From Diphasiastrum complanatum (lineage: Eukaryota; Streptophyta; Lycopodiopsida; Lycopodiales; Lycopodiaceae), in contig CM055109.1 in NCBI GenBank assembly GCA_029204225.1, positions 27,854,861 to 27,918,860 on the forward strand: a stretch of DNA of 64,000 nt, written 5' to 3'. Below the pieces are notes generated by a model. The model saw nothing but the letters and a program-made list of their open reading frames with translations, was not told where the DNA came from and ran no database searches. A program made the position numbers and the translations under genes. This document shows positions 37,501 to 46,000 of the stretch, piece after piece; position 1 is the stretch's first letter, and every line of letters starts with the position of its first letter.

Positions 37501-37926
37501 TTTTTAATCAATAATGGTGGTTACACCATTGAAGTGCAAATTCATGATGGTCCATACAATGTCATCAAGAACTGGAACTACACGGGGGTTGTGGATGCTT
37601 TCCACAATGGTGAAGGCAAGTGTTGGACTATCAAGGTTCGCATACTACTTTTCCAATATTGAGCTCTTTTTGTAAGATCTTTTTATGTTTGAATGTTAAA
37701 ATACAGCAAGCATTCATTCTGTGATAATTCTCAAGTTTGCACTTTCCATTTGTAGGTGAAAACTGAAAAAGAGCTTGTACATGCAATCAAAACATCACAG
37801 GATGAACAAAAGGATTCACTTTGTTTCATAGAATGTATATTGCATAAGGATGATACAAGCAGCGAGTTGCTTGAGTGGGGTTCACGTGTCTCGGCAGCTA
37901 ATAGCCGGCCACCTAATCCTCAATAA
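11046..37926 (+). CDS. PDC: Pyruvate decarboxylase, 7 exons, one 23.9-kb intron
   Basis: Thiamine-diphosphate-dependent cytosolic enzyme that converts pyruvate to acetaldehyde and CO2, the first step of ethanolic fermentation during oxygen shortage. Exons: 11046-11465, 11972-12135, 12288-12852, 12954-13042, 13457-13574, 37447-37635, 37756-37926. All introns are GT-AG, the phases agree and the product is 571 residues, a little shorter at the N-terminus than the roughly 590-610 usual in plants. Visible residues: catalytic Glu55 in [16 protein letters not shown], His118-His119 in RILHHTIG, the cofactor motif GDG at 447-449 with NN at 474-475, and Glu481. The C-terminus ends SRPPNPQ. The ATG at 11046 is chosen because the homologous N-terminal domain starts at once; an in-frame upstream stretch has no other ATG. 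The last repeat-array unit abuts this start. No frameshift or stop is seen in any exon, so it looks functional if intron 5 is removed. Confidence 0.95.
11499..11668 (+). repeat. 85-bp tandem duplication in PDC intron 1
   Basis: Two nearly identical 85-base copies, 11499-11583 and 11584-11668, both starting TGAAACCGACTCTTTCATGG, lie near the start of intron 1. A handful of substitutions separate them. Confidence 0.85.
13575..15439. other. Proximal part of intron 5, nothing recognised
   Basis: AT-rich sequence without a recognisable protein or repeat. A TGGTATCAATAC at about 14873 looks superficially like a primer-binding site but has no LTR beside it. Confidence 0.5.
15440..16120 (-). pseudogene. 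Ty3/gypsy reverse-transcriptase relic
   Basis: Reading the minus strand from about 16115, the gypsy RT landmarks appear in order: [20 protein letters not shown], a [12 protein letters not shown] segment, [31 protein letters not shown], an [16 protein letters not shown] segment near 15670 and the catalytic-box relative FIDDILVY near 15590. These belong to the fingers and palm of the polymerase that copies element RNA. The frame changes several times, stops interrupt it (for example within the segment equivalent to DLESGYHQIRI), and no integrase or LTR follows. It is an isolated old fragment in PDC intron 5. Confidence 0.85.
16396..16612. repeat. Short GC-rich element fragment in (TA)n
   Basis: A 217-base block with several GGACGTGTCC / GACGCGTCC-type motifs around an A-rich centre, bounded on both sides by TATATA sequence. 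Its left end (CAGACATGCGCATCCGGGCC) closely matches the start of the next block at 16667 (CAGGCATGAGGGTCCGGGCC). It is probably a non-autonomous relative or terminal fragment of element I. Confidence 0.5.
16618..16666. repeat. (TA)n microsatellite
   Basis: A run of TA dinucleotides of about 49 bases lying directly between two GC-rich element ends. It may be an insertion target enlarged by repeated insertion. Confidence 0.95.
16928..17023 (+). repeat. (GA)n tract in transposon I 5' UTR
   Basis: An almost pure GA run of about 96 bases ending one base before the transposase ATG at 17024. Confidence 0.95.
17024..20338 (+). pseudogene. hAT transposase (BED, DUF659, C-terminal dimerisation), broken
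   Basis: hAT transposases cut and paste their own DNA. Exons inferred from GT-AG sites: 17024 to about 18041, 18170-18393, 18485-18817, 18927-19138, 19228-19360, 19449-19631 and about 19735-20338. A BED-like zinc finger (KWRCPFCQK then VRAHL) lies near 17070-17150 but in a frame other than the ATG frame. A long Ala/Pro/Ser-rich linker follows, then a DUF659-like core ([15 protein letters not shown]), [23 protein letters not shown] and the C-terminal WWESYG ... [10 protein letters not shown] segment in exons 5-6, and an acidic tail with an AT-hook ([11 protein letters not shown]). Breaks: a slip near 17963, a TGA after CNTNT at about 19569, and a shift in a C7 run near 20093. All exon borders are still clean. 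Confidence 0.85.
20502..20570 (+). repeat. (GA)n microsatellite
   Basis: An uninterrupted GA run of about 69 bases just downstream of the transposase tail. Confidence 0.97.
20571..21530. other. Non-coding 3' part of transposon I region
   Basis: No coding similarity is seen. It contains CCCTAAAC/CCCTAACA-like words near 20629-20700 and a duplicated GAGCTTGTCACTCTTCTG segment near 21020-21095. Confidence 0.4.
21600..22531. mobile_element. 0.93-kb non-autonomous inverted-repeat element
   Basis: The left end CATAGTACCCCGTGGTACCGC and the inverted right end (CATAGTTCCCTGTGGTACCGC on the minus strand) are complementary termini, both flanked by TATATA runs. Each arm carries an array of GGTACCGC-type words. 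An inner inverted pair, 22038-22106 and 22343-22413, both containing the TGCATTTATGCAGGTTGCCGG motif in opposite orientation, encloses a loop of about 240 bases. No protein is encoded, so it would depend on a transposase supplied elsewhere. Confidence 0.75.
22533..22576. repeat. (TA)n microsatellite between two element ends
   Basis: A TA-rich run with an occasional TACATA, between the right end of the 0.93-kb element and the left end of transposon II. Confidence 0.9.
22822..23010 (+). repeat. Two-unit tandem repeat
   Basis: Units of about 90-95 bases, each containing CACATGGGCATTG, GTGAGCAGACC, CCAATGGGAGACCAACACA and CATCACATGGGGGCA, followed by the start of a third. It lies just inside the left end of transposon II and upstream of its small ORF. 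Confidence 0.8.
23226..23588 (+). CDS. Small charged accessory ORF of transposon II
   Basis: An intact frame of 120 residues plus stop from the ATG at 23226. The product is highly charged. Residues about 8-45 are rich in Arg/Glu/Lys with heptad-like spacing ([20 protein letters not shown]), consistent with a coiled coil. Then come a Pro/Val-rich linker, a basic stretch ending in REVEQEQQ and an acidic C-terminus. I recognise no family. It is convergent with the transposase-like gene and sits inside the element ends, so an accessory role (DNA binding or partner of the transposase) is possible. That is inference. An upstream in-frame extension to 23184 exists, but the ATG at 23226 is where the charged domain starts. 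Confidence 0.5.
   Translation: MAERIPPKPEGEARRKLEEDIRRHNERHRKQEADIREMLRQTRQRNPEPEPPAPAVDPVPAVELDLDEQIGMNFTRWQLIMVRERAARRRANQEVARANREVEQEQQNNAPDEGEESVED
24115..25520 (-). pseudogene. hAT-like/AT-hook protein of transposon II, 5'-truncated
   Basis: Read on the minus strand from about 25520, one frame runs to 24115 with a single in-frame TAG at 24514-24516. The start ([15 protein letters not shown], then [13 protein letters not shown] and [13 protein letters not shown]) matches the middle of the element I transposase ([38 protein letters not shown]), so it is hAT-related. The usual hAT C-terminus (WWE ... NWS) is absent. In its place are an acidic repeat ([20 protein letters not shown]), a long Pro-rich region and, after the TAG, two AT-hooks ([16 protein letters not shown]) and an acidic tail. 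The 5' end is cut off by the LTR fragment at 25556. AT-hooks bind AT-rich minor grooves, which suits an element found next to (TA)n. Confidence 0.75.
25556..25897 (+). repeat. Old gypsy-type LTR remnant with PBS-like end
   Basis: Segments (GGTGTGGC, CCCTGACAAGCTATCAGAGA, GACTCATGAGTCACTTAGTATTC, TGCCAAGTGGACC, GGGGGTGCCTATAGTTGGGA) match, in order and with much divergence, the LTRs at 26955-27428 and 35111-35694. At 25887-25898 is TGGTATCAAAGC, one base from the initiator tRNA-Met PBS, so this appears to be a 5' LTR with its start missing. Confidence 0.65.
25898..26954. other. Non-coding, nothing recognised
   Basis: AT-rich, no protein similarity. A short palindrome around 26720-26755 (CCAGAACGG-TTTCAACACCGTTCCGG) is the only structure noticed. 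Confidence 0.45.
26955..27428 (-). repeat. Gypsy A 3' LTR (partial)
   Basis: On the minus strand it starts TGTTAGAG at 27428, directly after a purine-rich tract (GAGAAGGGAAGGA) that follows the gypsy A stop codon, as a 3' LTR should. It aligns with the LTR at 35111-35694 until about 26955, where similarity stops. Its distal end is therefore missing. Confidence 0.85.
27450..28850 (-). pseudogene. Gypsy A (chromovirus) RT/RH-integrase remnant with deletions
   Basis: In the 5'-3' order of the minus strand: RT/RNase H segment [16 protein letters not shown] to [11 protein letters not shown] (28840-28640), a disturbed RNase H piece (28621-28400), integrase core [15 protein letters not shown] ... 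[12 protein letters not shown] (28393-28061, holding catalytic D and E) and the C-terminal part (28106-27450) with [23 protein letters not shown] and a chromodomain-like [17 protein letters not shown]. Chromodomain at the C-terminus defines the chromovirus branch of Ty3/gypsy. Internal deletions removed most of RNase H and the integrase zinc finger, and the frame changes several times. The upstream part is cut at 28850, where gypsy B begins on the other strand. Confidence 0.88.
28851..29422 (+). pseudogene. Gypsy B integrase, part 1
   Basis: A plus-strand integrase core almost identical in residues to that of gypsy [48 protein letters not shown], then (after a gap and frame change near 29139-29160) [20 protein letters not shown] and [13 protein letters not shown]. 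It is cut after the codons for VYLL by the copia insertion at 29423 and continues at 34712. It starts abruptly at the head-to-head junction with gypsy A. Confidence 0.88.
29423..29812 (-). repeat. Copia 3' LTR (left copy)
   Basis: 390 bases. It is nearly identical to 34323-34706, apart from an indel cluster near 29536-29560 and two substitutions near 29731. The polypurine tract, a G-rich run on the minus strand at 29813-29836, abuts it. Confidence 0.95.
29813..31386 (-). pseudogene. Copia reverse transcriptase and RNase H
   Basis: [15 protein letters not shown] (31280), then a frameshift near 31200, [20 protein letters not shown] (31142), [26 protein letters not shown] and the catalytic YVDDLVITG (about 30775). 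A second frameshift near 30640 leads to the connection region ([24 protein letters not shown]). RNase H lies at 30300-29810, with a stop or shift near 30293, and contains [20 protein letters not shown]. The last residues are encoded by the G-rich polypurine tract. All domains are present, but at least three frame breaks remain. Confidence 0.88.
31413..32696 (-). pseudogene. Copia integrase
   Basis: Two adjoining frames (32696-31884 and 31883-31413) separated by one stop. GAG-pre-integrase: [12 protein letters not shown] and CEACAMGKQ. Core: LIHSNLWGP, where the first catalytic Asp is replaced by Asn (the usual residue sequence is HSDLWGP); [16 protein letters not shown] with the second Asp; [10 protein letters not shown] with the Glu. 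The C-terminal part [18 protein letters not shown] follows the stop and ends in an acidic/Ser-rich linker. The Asp to Asn change would be expected to abolish strand transfer even without the stop. Confidence 0.88.
32684..33946 (-). pseudogene. Copia gag and protease
   Basis: One open frame from an upstream ATG at 33946; the homologous gag start is probably the Met before [16 protein letters not shown], at about 33898. It holds the UBN2-type gag domain ([13 protein letters not shown] ... [11 protein letters not shown]), a zinc knuckle at about 33155 and the aspartic protease ([18 protein letters not shown] at about 32945). The zinc knuckle reads [14 protein letters not shown]: the second cysteine is replaced by tyrosine. 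The frame ends at 32684 and the next domain opens in another frame about 12 bases upstream, so one frameshift separates protease from integrase. Confidence 0.9.
34311..34706 (-). repeat. Copia 5' LTR (right copy) and PBS
   Basis: The LTR is 34323-34706 (384 bases). Directly inside it, on the minus strand at 34322-34311, is TGGTATCAGAGC, a perfect 12-base match to the plant initiator tRNA-Met PBS. Confidence 0.95.
34712..35098 (+). pseudogene. Gypsy B integrase C-terminus, part 2
   Basis: Continues gypsy B after the copia insertion: the [20 protein letters not shown] block, [16 protein letters not shown] and, after a TAG near 34966, a chromodomain-like [17 protein letters not shown] with another stop in place of the following residue. 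It ends YPEFVID and is followed by the polypurine tract at about 35094-35108 and the LTR at 35111. Confidence 0.88.
35111..35694 (+). repeat. Gypsy B 3' LTR
   Basis: Starts TGTTAGAG directly after a purine-rich tract and probably ends ATAACA at 35694, about 584 bases. The first 470 bases align with the inverted LTR at 26955-27428. Only the 3' LTR is present; no 5' LTR or upstream half of gypsy B is seen. Confidence 0.82.
35695..37446. other. Distal intron 5
   Basis: Apart from the SINE at 36552-36637, I see no protein or repeat that I can name. The 110-codon plus-strand frame at 36887-37219 resembles nothing I know and ends in a hydrophobic run. Confidence 0.45.
36534..36655 (-). mobile_element. 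tRNA-derived SINE with 18-bp target duplication
   Basis: The 86-base insert 36552-36637 is bracketed by a perfect direct repeat AGAAGACTCATAGATATG at 36534-36551 and 36638-36655. On the minus strand it holds a polymerase III A box TGGCTCAGTTGG (36625-36614) and B box GGTTCGAGCC (36581-36572) separated by 32 bases. The outer GGGG and CCCC resemble a tRNA acceptor stem. This is either a short SINE or a tRNA retropseudogene mobilised by a LINE-type machinery. Confidence 0.85.
37447..37926 (+). CDS. PDC: PDC exons 6 and 7 (3' end of the gene)
   Basis: Exon 6 is 37447-37635 and exon 7 is 37756-37926 with stop TAA; the intron between them is 120 bases, GT-AG. Exon 6 begins [14 protein letters not shown] and supplies the NN of the cofactor motif and the NGGYTIEV segment. 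Exon 7 encodes the C-terminal helix region ([19 protein letters not shown]). These belong to the gene described at 11046-37926. No stop or shift is seen. Confidence 0.95.
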
Positions 37927-40900
37927 GGATATTAGAAAGATGTTTCTGTAACTTTTATAAATGCTATTGCATGTCCGTAACAATTTCAGTGAGTTTTATG
38001 CTAGTTAAGTGGATAGTGGATGTGAGAATAATTGAGACAGGAGCTGCCTGCTGACTAGTTGCCATCAATGTGATGGATGAGGTCACCCGGAAGTTGGAAC
38101 CAGCCAAAAACTAGCTTCATAGTGGCCACTCGAAGAAAAATTAACAATCCCTGCTTCTTTTATTTGAATATGATGTTATGATCCATTTGAGAACTTGTAT
38201 TGCTTAAAGCTGGAGAGAGTTCTATTAAGACAATTTGCCTTATATTTAATATGTCAAATGCTCGAAGCTTGCTGAGGTACAATATGTGTATCCAATTAAA
38301 GCAGCATAAGTAGTATTCTCTTGCAGTAGCGGGTAATTGGCACAATCAACAATTTTCCAGTGCCTCTTCTCACATTCAGCAGACAAATTTCCCCTGCAAT
38401 GTATCATGATTTGCAGTTTTTTCATAAGCCTATACTTTAAAAGGGCTGAACACTGATAATCAGTGTATAAAGGGGTTTAGGGTTTTGGAAGAGCAACTGC
38501 TTGTGCTATTAAATGTTTTGGAAAGGTTGCGTTTAGAGTGGTCCAGGTTATTGTTGAGTGGGTAGTTGCCTACTTCGAGAAAGTCAGCTTTTCTTGTATC
38601 TCTTCAAGAGATTGGAATGTTTCCAGATTCCAAATTCACAAATTCAACATGAGAGGTTGGTATGTCACCCACTATTCTGTGGGTTGTCAATAAAATGTAA
38701 TGAAAGAACACGACCAAATATTGGAGGGAGGAGAGAGGAGGGAAGAGGGTGGAGTGAAACACATGTGAGTGGAATTTGTGAACGTGCTAAACTCCATTTG
38801 AGGTTTTGAGAAAGTTGCTGAAAGAAATCCATTGCCAGCCATCTGTTATTTTCTCTTATGAGAGGCTTAATAATGAGGTATATGAAGAATATGTTGCTGC
38901 ATACGAAACCTTAAAGGATTCATGCTTTATTTCTGTTTCTAAAGGTCAAACACTTAGAACTTTCAAATAATCAGTAGTTTGAGAAGCTACTTCATAATGT
39001 TGTTGTATATCTAATTTACTTTGCATAAAACATCTTGGTAAACTTCGGGATAAGTCTCACAGCAAGTTTACATTCTAATTTACTTCAGTGACATCAATGT
39101 TTGTAGGATATATTTTTTTTACAATGTATATGCACAATATTCAAATTGACTAGGTGGTGAAGTCATTTTTCTTCCAAGCATTTTGAGTTTCTGAAAATTG
39201 TGCTTCTCACTTTTAAGTGCTGATTTTAAAAAGGTGCTTCATCACCTTCAAAACTTGACCTCACTCTAATGCATTGCATAGCCAATTAGTACTTTTAATA
39301 GGTGGCGTGCTGGTGAAGGCCTCTCTTCCTCTACTTGAGGTTTGGAGTTCGACTCCAATCAGCCACATTAAGGGACATCCAAGAGATAAAAAAAGCCAAA
39401 CTATCCCCCCCCCCCAAACAAAAAGAAAAAGAAGACGTAAGGGTTTTAACAGAACCAGAGCCCTCATCTATTTTTAACTTCTTAATCTGGGAGAATCGAA
39501 ACATGACAATATGTAAATGCTGATAATTGGAGTTCAACGTCACATCGGAATGACACCGAAAATAAAAAATTAAAGGTTAACTCATTGGAAAAATTAACCA
39601 TGATGAAATAAAAGCTTCAATCCTAGTTCTATGAGCTCAGAGTCCATACAGTTGTCCGTTGGGATTATCAACGAAGGCAAACTTTTCATGACCAACCTTT
39701 CCAAGTTAAATCAAGAAGTTTTCTAATGTCTTTCAAAGAATCGAAGGAACTTGATTCTAAGTCCGATTACTTCCATTACACAAAACCCTCATTCCAATAG
39801 CATTTAAGCAGACTAACCCCAAAAAAAAGACTGACTCTCTCAGAAGCCATAAATGTGCTTCCCAAACCAGAGCAGGAGAGAACCAATCACTACGTACTTG
39901 CAGTTACCCCTACTGATAGGGATGCAAGCGCTGAGGTGCAGTCCCATCTAATCAAGGCATGCAGCCCTCTTGCAGAATTTCGATGAATTTATTGATATGT
40001 CTGCAGCCATCGCTGCAAAATAGGGCATTCACCGTCCGTCCGAATTTGTTGCTTCTCGTGCCTTCATTTCTATCCCAGCTCGCTGTTATGCTTAAAGATT
40101 TGTTAAGCAACCAGGTTACTGCTTTCAAAGCGAGTCAGAGATACACGATAAATTATTTCTCTTGCAAGAAAATTTGGGAAGCGCGACTGATACCAGAAAG
40201 TGATATCAGAAAGCATTGATCCGAGTATCAGCAGCTCAGACTACACTAGCAGGTCAATACCAACTTGGAAACAGTTGGGTGTAAACATTCAATACTGATC
40301 CAGTCCTATTCCAAAAAAGCATCCTGATTTGGGAGATTATATCTCCAGTTTGCTGGCCAAAAAATAGATAAAAGAACAGCGCTACTACACTTACTACTTC
40401 CCCATGTAGCTCCATAACTGAGAAACGTGAAAGTCACAAGTAGAAACACTACTCTTGCAAGCATGGTTAGCTGCTTAACGAATTCTGACAGAATTCGACT
40501 GTTAGCGTTTGAAAAATTCGACTCCCCGTTCACTGCCTTCTATCAAACAGTGAAAATATTGCAGATTTTCAAGCTTGTAACATGGGCATGCTTGCAGGTC
40601 TTCCAGCCAAAGGAGGATATCAAATTTCACAGTTATGGGATTCTTTCTTAAATTCTCTTAGCTAGATTAATAGCCATATTATTGTGTTTCTGATAGCATA
40701 GACATGCAGTTCAATTATTCAGCTGTTGGATATTCAAGCAATTGCCAAGCAATTTATTGATAAGAAAACATTGAGTTTTCTAATCATGCTAGCCACAGAT
40801 TGGAGATAATATGCTCATCTTTTCTACCACACGGATAAATTGAACTACACTTCCAATCCATCAATGAAATTGGACTCATCAGAACACACCAGCAGTTGAA

Positions 40901-40984
40901 TTTGTCTAAAGATTTCTCTGCAAAACTGGTTATAAATTCCAACCATAGGCTTATGCTGCTTCTACCAAAAAGCATTTCTGAAGC
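37927..40984. other. PDC 3' flank and intergenic DNA
   Basis: The first 100-odd bases would be the PDC 3' UTR; no perfect AATAAA is seen near the stop. The rest has no recognisable gene apart from the tRNA-like segment near 39303. Confidence 0.5.
39303..39356 (+). mobile_element. Possible second tRNA-like SINE fragment
   Basis: An A-box-like TGGCGTGCTGGTGAAGG (39303-39319) and a B-box-like GTTCGACTCC (39347-39356) are spaced as in tRNA genes. A C-run and an A-rich tract follow. No target duplication was found, and both boxes deviate from consensus. Confidence 0.35.
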
Positions 40985-41862
40985 CCTATTTTTACACGCA
41001 TGCCTTAATGATGTTTACAATCTTGAATCACTTCATACAATACTAGAGGATCAACACGATCTACCCACTCTACTGCACTACTTGATGGCTGAACCTGAAT
41101 CCATATCTTCATGGTTGGATGTTGGCACAAGCTCCGGAAACACATCAAAGATAGTATAATGTGGCCAATCCCCTGTTGGAACATGTGATAGCTGAGAAGG
41201 TTCTTCGTTGATAGAAGACTTCTCAATAAACTTGACATCCCTGCTTACAATGATCTTTTCTGTAAACAAATTGCACAACCTATAGCCTTTATTTTCAGTG
41301 CTATAACCCACATAAATGCACTTGGACTCCTTTATCATCTAGCTTAGATCTTAATTGCTAAGGAACAAGTGCATAAGCAATGCATTCAAAGATCCTAAAA
41401 TGTTTTATTTGAGGCTTTCTGTCATATCAAGCTTCATATGAAGTTATTACTTTCAAGGCAACGTGCCATTTCCATTAACGTGGGGTTCTTCCTTTCGGCA
41501 ACACCATTCTGTTGAGGCTTGTACGGAATTGTCTTTTGATGTTGAATTTCCTTGCTTGAAGAAAAGTACCGAACGCAGTAGAAACATACTCTCCTCCTCG
41601 ATCGGTACGTAATGACTTCAAAGAGTGTCCAATTGATTTTTAACCATTGCAAAAAAACTTTTAAAATGTTAAAAACTTTAGATTTCAATTTCATTGGGTA
41701 AATCCATGTAAAGCGAGAGAATTTGTCAATAAAGGTGACAAAATACTTACATCCACCAATAGAGTGGGTCCTCATTGGACCTACCACATCACTCAAATGA
41801 AATTTTTTATCAACCCTTGCCGAACCATCAAGTGGGAAAGGTTTCCTCTGAAACTTGAGCAA
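40985..41862 (-). pseudogene. Copia C integrase fragment
   Basis: On the minus strand: the KFQRKPFP motif that follows the pre-integrase finger, DVVGPMRTHSIGG (catalytic Asp region), FVTFIDKFSRFTWIYP, a shifted RSDRGGE equivalent and [15 protein letters not shown]. Further on, a segment IYVGYSTENKGYRL (41320) and VSRDVKF mark the integrase C-terminus. Several frame changes are present. It ends near 40985 without reverse transcriptase. It is probably the continuation of copia F (47296-48763), which has the same orientation. Confidence 0.8.
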
Positions 41863-41979
41863 CTTGGCATCAAGAAGGAGATCACATCATGTGCCTACTC
41901 ACCTCAACAAAATGGATTGTGGCCGAGAGGAAGAATCATACTCTTTGTGATTGTGCAAAAACTATGAGGTTGGATGCAC
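41857..41979 (+). pseudogene. Copia D integrase patch, opposite strand, split by E
   Basis: A plus-strand stretch reading LGIKKEITSCAYSPQQNG, then in another frame AERKNHTLCDCAKTMRLDA, i.e. the last integrase acidic residue and following helix. The sequence ends in TGCAC at 41975-41979, where element E begins. After E, 47281-47295 restores the next residues (HLP) in frame. The whole patch is about 135 bases. Confidence 0.7.
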
Positions 41980-42954
41980 TGTTGAATTTAAATGCTTAGG
42001 TCCAAATCCATTCAGTAATGAGCATTCTGAAAACTATATATATTCATACTACAACAAAACTCGAAGTCCGACCCCATCGACATCGACTCACTCGACTTAC
42101 CCGACTATCGACTCCATCGATTTACTTGACTCTCAACTCTCAACTCACTCGACTTACCCGGCTATCGACTCCATCGACTGACTTGACTCTCGACTCACTT
42201 GACTTACCCGACTATCGACTCCATCAACTCTTGACTCACTCGACTTCATCGACTTACTCGACTCCCTCCTCAAGTCAGATCAAGTTCGATGTAGTGAAAA
42301 GTCGATCCATGTACTGTCAGTCGATTCCAACCCACGTCGCGATCAGAAGGACAACGTTGACAGTCCACCTACTTGTTCATAGATTTGCTATTTACAACGA
42401 TGGCTATCTACTATGGGACGACTCTAGTAAATTAAGTAGATTCAAACTTATACTCTCAAGTACTGATCACTGTACTGCAATCATCAACAAGTCAAGTGAA
42501 TCTAGAATAAAGCCTATACTTTTAGCAGTCAGTGATGATTCGATTTCTTTCTAGTTTGACTGCCTTTCTAGATAGAAGGAGAGAATCCATCTAGCAACGA
42601 TCAAACGTCTGAAGCTTTGCATTTTGCACCTTACAGACCAGCGCACTACTTCACGCTCATGTACTCTATTTTTTATTAATCAAAAAGTGCAATTTTGTCC
42701 ATACACAACTGTTATTGTTCATTTGCGCATTATTACAGACTACAGTACATCTTGATTCTTGCTGCTACGCTGACACATTTCCGATCCACAACTGTCCGTT
42801 GTAAGTTTCCGCCGCTAATATCTTGATCCAGATTTTGACTTTGGAACTCTATCTTTGGAATCGATTGTTCGATTCCTATCGAGATACTGAGTTCTACTCC
42901 CGTGTTAGAACTTGTTTATGCTACACCCCCCAATTTTCGACATGGTATCAAAGC
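41980..42954 (+). repeat. Element E 5' LTR and PBS
   Basis: 963-base LTR followed by TGGTATCAAAGC at 42943-42954 (one mismatch to initiator tRNA-Met PBS). Bases 42060-42275 are a minisatellite-like array built from words such as CGACTCACTCGACTTACC and TATCGACTCCATCGA. Confidence 0.88.
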
Positions 42955-43085
42955 TTGTGGCTCATTAATCTGCATTTCCATACAGGACGTTAGTCTTGTT
43001 TCTATCAAGACATCGCTTTGAAATTGGCAACTAGCAGTTTTTCAATATCGTTGTCTCTACCAGCGATCTCGCTCTCTTCACAAGA

Positions 43086-46000
43086 ATCGATGACAAGGCA
43101 TTTGCCTTGATTACTTTGAACATTAAAGACTGTCAAATCAACCATATTCAAACTGCTCAAACTGCTAAGGATGCTCGAGACATCCTAGCAATCCTCTATG
43201 ATATCAGGGACATTACATCCAAGTTACATTTGAGGAAGAAATTTTTTACATTAAGAATGTATGATGCAGACAGTATTTTGAACTATCTCAACACATTCCA
43301 AAATCTCAAAGAGCAGATGACTGCAACCGGCTTGGCCATTGAAGATTCTGATGCAGTAATGACCCTACTATCGAGTCTACTTGAAGCTTTTGAAACCTGG
43401 GTCATGGTGTTCTCGATCCAACAACATCTTACTCTATCAAGAGTCATCTCGATGCTACTTCAAGAGGAGATCAGATGAAATGAATCCTCCTCTAGCTCAG
43501 GATCGGATTCTCAAGTTCTATTCTAAAAGAAAAATCAGAAGTTTAGATCCAATAGATCTACAAAGTTAGACTATCTTGACAAGAAGAGCAACATGCAGTA
43601 TGGATCGAATTTAGGACCAAATTCAGAGACTTCATCGTTCCAGCCAAGACATAAACTATTCCTGTAAATATTGTAAGAGGACTGGTTACCTTAGTAAAGA
43701 TTGCAGGACATTGAAATACAACAATGAAAAGAAGAAGCAATTCCAGTAACAACAACAAGCAAATGCTGCAACTACTAGTCACTTGACCCAACCACATGAA
43801 AAAATTAAAGCATCCTTTATGACCAAAGTTGGAGAACTGTAGGATATTGATTCTTGGTATTTGGACTCAGGAGCAACACAGCACATGACTCACCACCGTG
43901 ACTGGTTCCAAGACTACAAGTCATTCACCCATTCTAGAGTTGTACAATTAGGAGACAACTCATCTCATACTATAGAGGGGGAAGGAACTGTCAAGATCAA
44001 ATTTCAGAAAGGTGATGTAAAATTTTTGTCCAATGTTCTTCACATTCCAAATCTTACCAAAAATCTGCTTTCAATAAGTAGAATCATTGATTCTGGTCAT
44101 AGGGTCGAATTCGATACAGAGGGTTGCACTATTCTTGACAAATCTAGAAAAGTCTTAACTTTCAGTAGAAGATATGGCTATCTTTACAAACTAAGTCATT
44201 GTTACTTTACAAACAGTCAAGCTCTTCATAATTTAACTTCCGAGTCAACTGATATGCTATGACATTTCAGACTAGGCCATTTAAACTTCAAAAGTATTCA
44301 ACAAGTGTCAAATATGAATTCAGTGCAAAATCTACTATCTATTAGCAAATATACTTCTCTTTGTTAAAGTTGTATTATCAAGAAAACATATCAAAAGTCC
44401 ATTTCCATTCATCTAAAAGTTTGCTAGATCTTGTACATATTGACATTTGTGGCCCTATGCAGACTGTTTTCACACGGGGAGCCATTTACTTTATAACTTT
44501 TATCATATGATTTTTCTCGAAGAATTGTTACCTATTTTCTGAAGAACAAATCTAAAGCATTCATATTTTTCAAATTGTTCAAGGCATTTGCTGAAAATTA
44601 GACACAAAGGAAAATCAAGGCTCTACGCACTGATGGAGGGGGAGAATTTATCTCCACCAAATTCAAGGAGTTCTGCAAGGCGAATGGAATACACCAACAA
44701 TTTACGACTAGCTATTCACCTCAGTCCAATGGTATAGTTGAAAGCAAGAATCAGATTTTGATTGAAAGTGCCAAAAGCATGTTGGCCCATGTCTCTCTTC
44801 CAAAGAAATTCTAGGTAGAAGCTATTATGACTGCTGCCTATCTACAAAATCGATCCATTACAAAAGCTCTAAATGGCAAAACACATTATGAGGTATGGAC
44901 ATGATCGAATCACTCAAGCACATTTGAGTTTTTGGATGCATTGCTTACTCTCAAATCCTTGCTAATTCAAGGAAGAAGCTAGACAATACTAGCAGAAAAT
45001 CGATTTTCATTGGCTATTCTCCAGAACACAAGGCATACAAACTCTACAATCCAAACACACAGAAGTCGTTCACAAGTATAGACGTCATTTCTGTGGAAGA
45101 TCAGTTCTTCGACCACAAGGAAAAGACTCCAGAAAATTCTGATACCAAAGTCGAAACAACTCTGAACTAAATCGATACAGACTCAGATAATGAGTCAGAT
45201 CTTCAACGAGTCTAATGGCATCAGAGGATCGAAATTCAACCCAGAAGATCGAATTGATCTAGACAACCTCCATCCCGATTTATGGATGATCCAGTCTGCT
45301 ATTTTGTGCAAGTATCATGCATTGTATCATAGGCAATGTCAACTCGAGATGCTGATCAATGGATAGCCATGATGGACATGAAATTCAATTCTCCAATTGA
45401 GAATCAGACTTGGACTGTAACGGAGTTGCCAAAGGATCAAAATCTAATTCCATGCAAATGGATATTCAAAGCGAAGTATGATGCTGAAGGACAACTAAAT
45501 TGATACAAGGCTAGACTGGTCGCCAAAGGTTTTTCACAGATTCCAGATCTAGATTACTCAGAGGATTTCTGACCTATTGTTAAACATACTTGAATTCGAC
45601 TATTACTCTCCTATGCAGCTATAGCTGATCTCAAAGTCCACCAAATGGACGTCCAAACAACTTTTCTGAACGGAACTATCGCAGAGGAGATCTACATGTC
45701 GCAACCAGAGAGATATGAGCTGAAGGGGAAGAAGCATCTTGTCTGCAAAATCCACAAGGCTTTTTATGGTCTGAAATAGACAAAAAGAAGAGTCTGGTTT
45801 CAGAAGATAAATGCATTTCTAATCGAGAATGGTTTCATTCCAAACTCGACAGACTGGAATGTCTATTTCAAGTCTGTTTCGACTTCCTTCATAATCATCA
45901 CATTATATGTACATGATACGTTACTATTTAGTAATAATCTGAATTTCTTGAAGGATTCAAAATGCATGCTAGCCCAGGAATACAAGATGACTGATATGGG

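Noticed and set aside
42060-42275. CRISPR-like look of the regular CGACT repeats
   Set aside because: Unit length and spacing are irregular, there are no unique spacers, and it lies inside a plant LTR.
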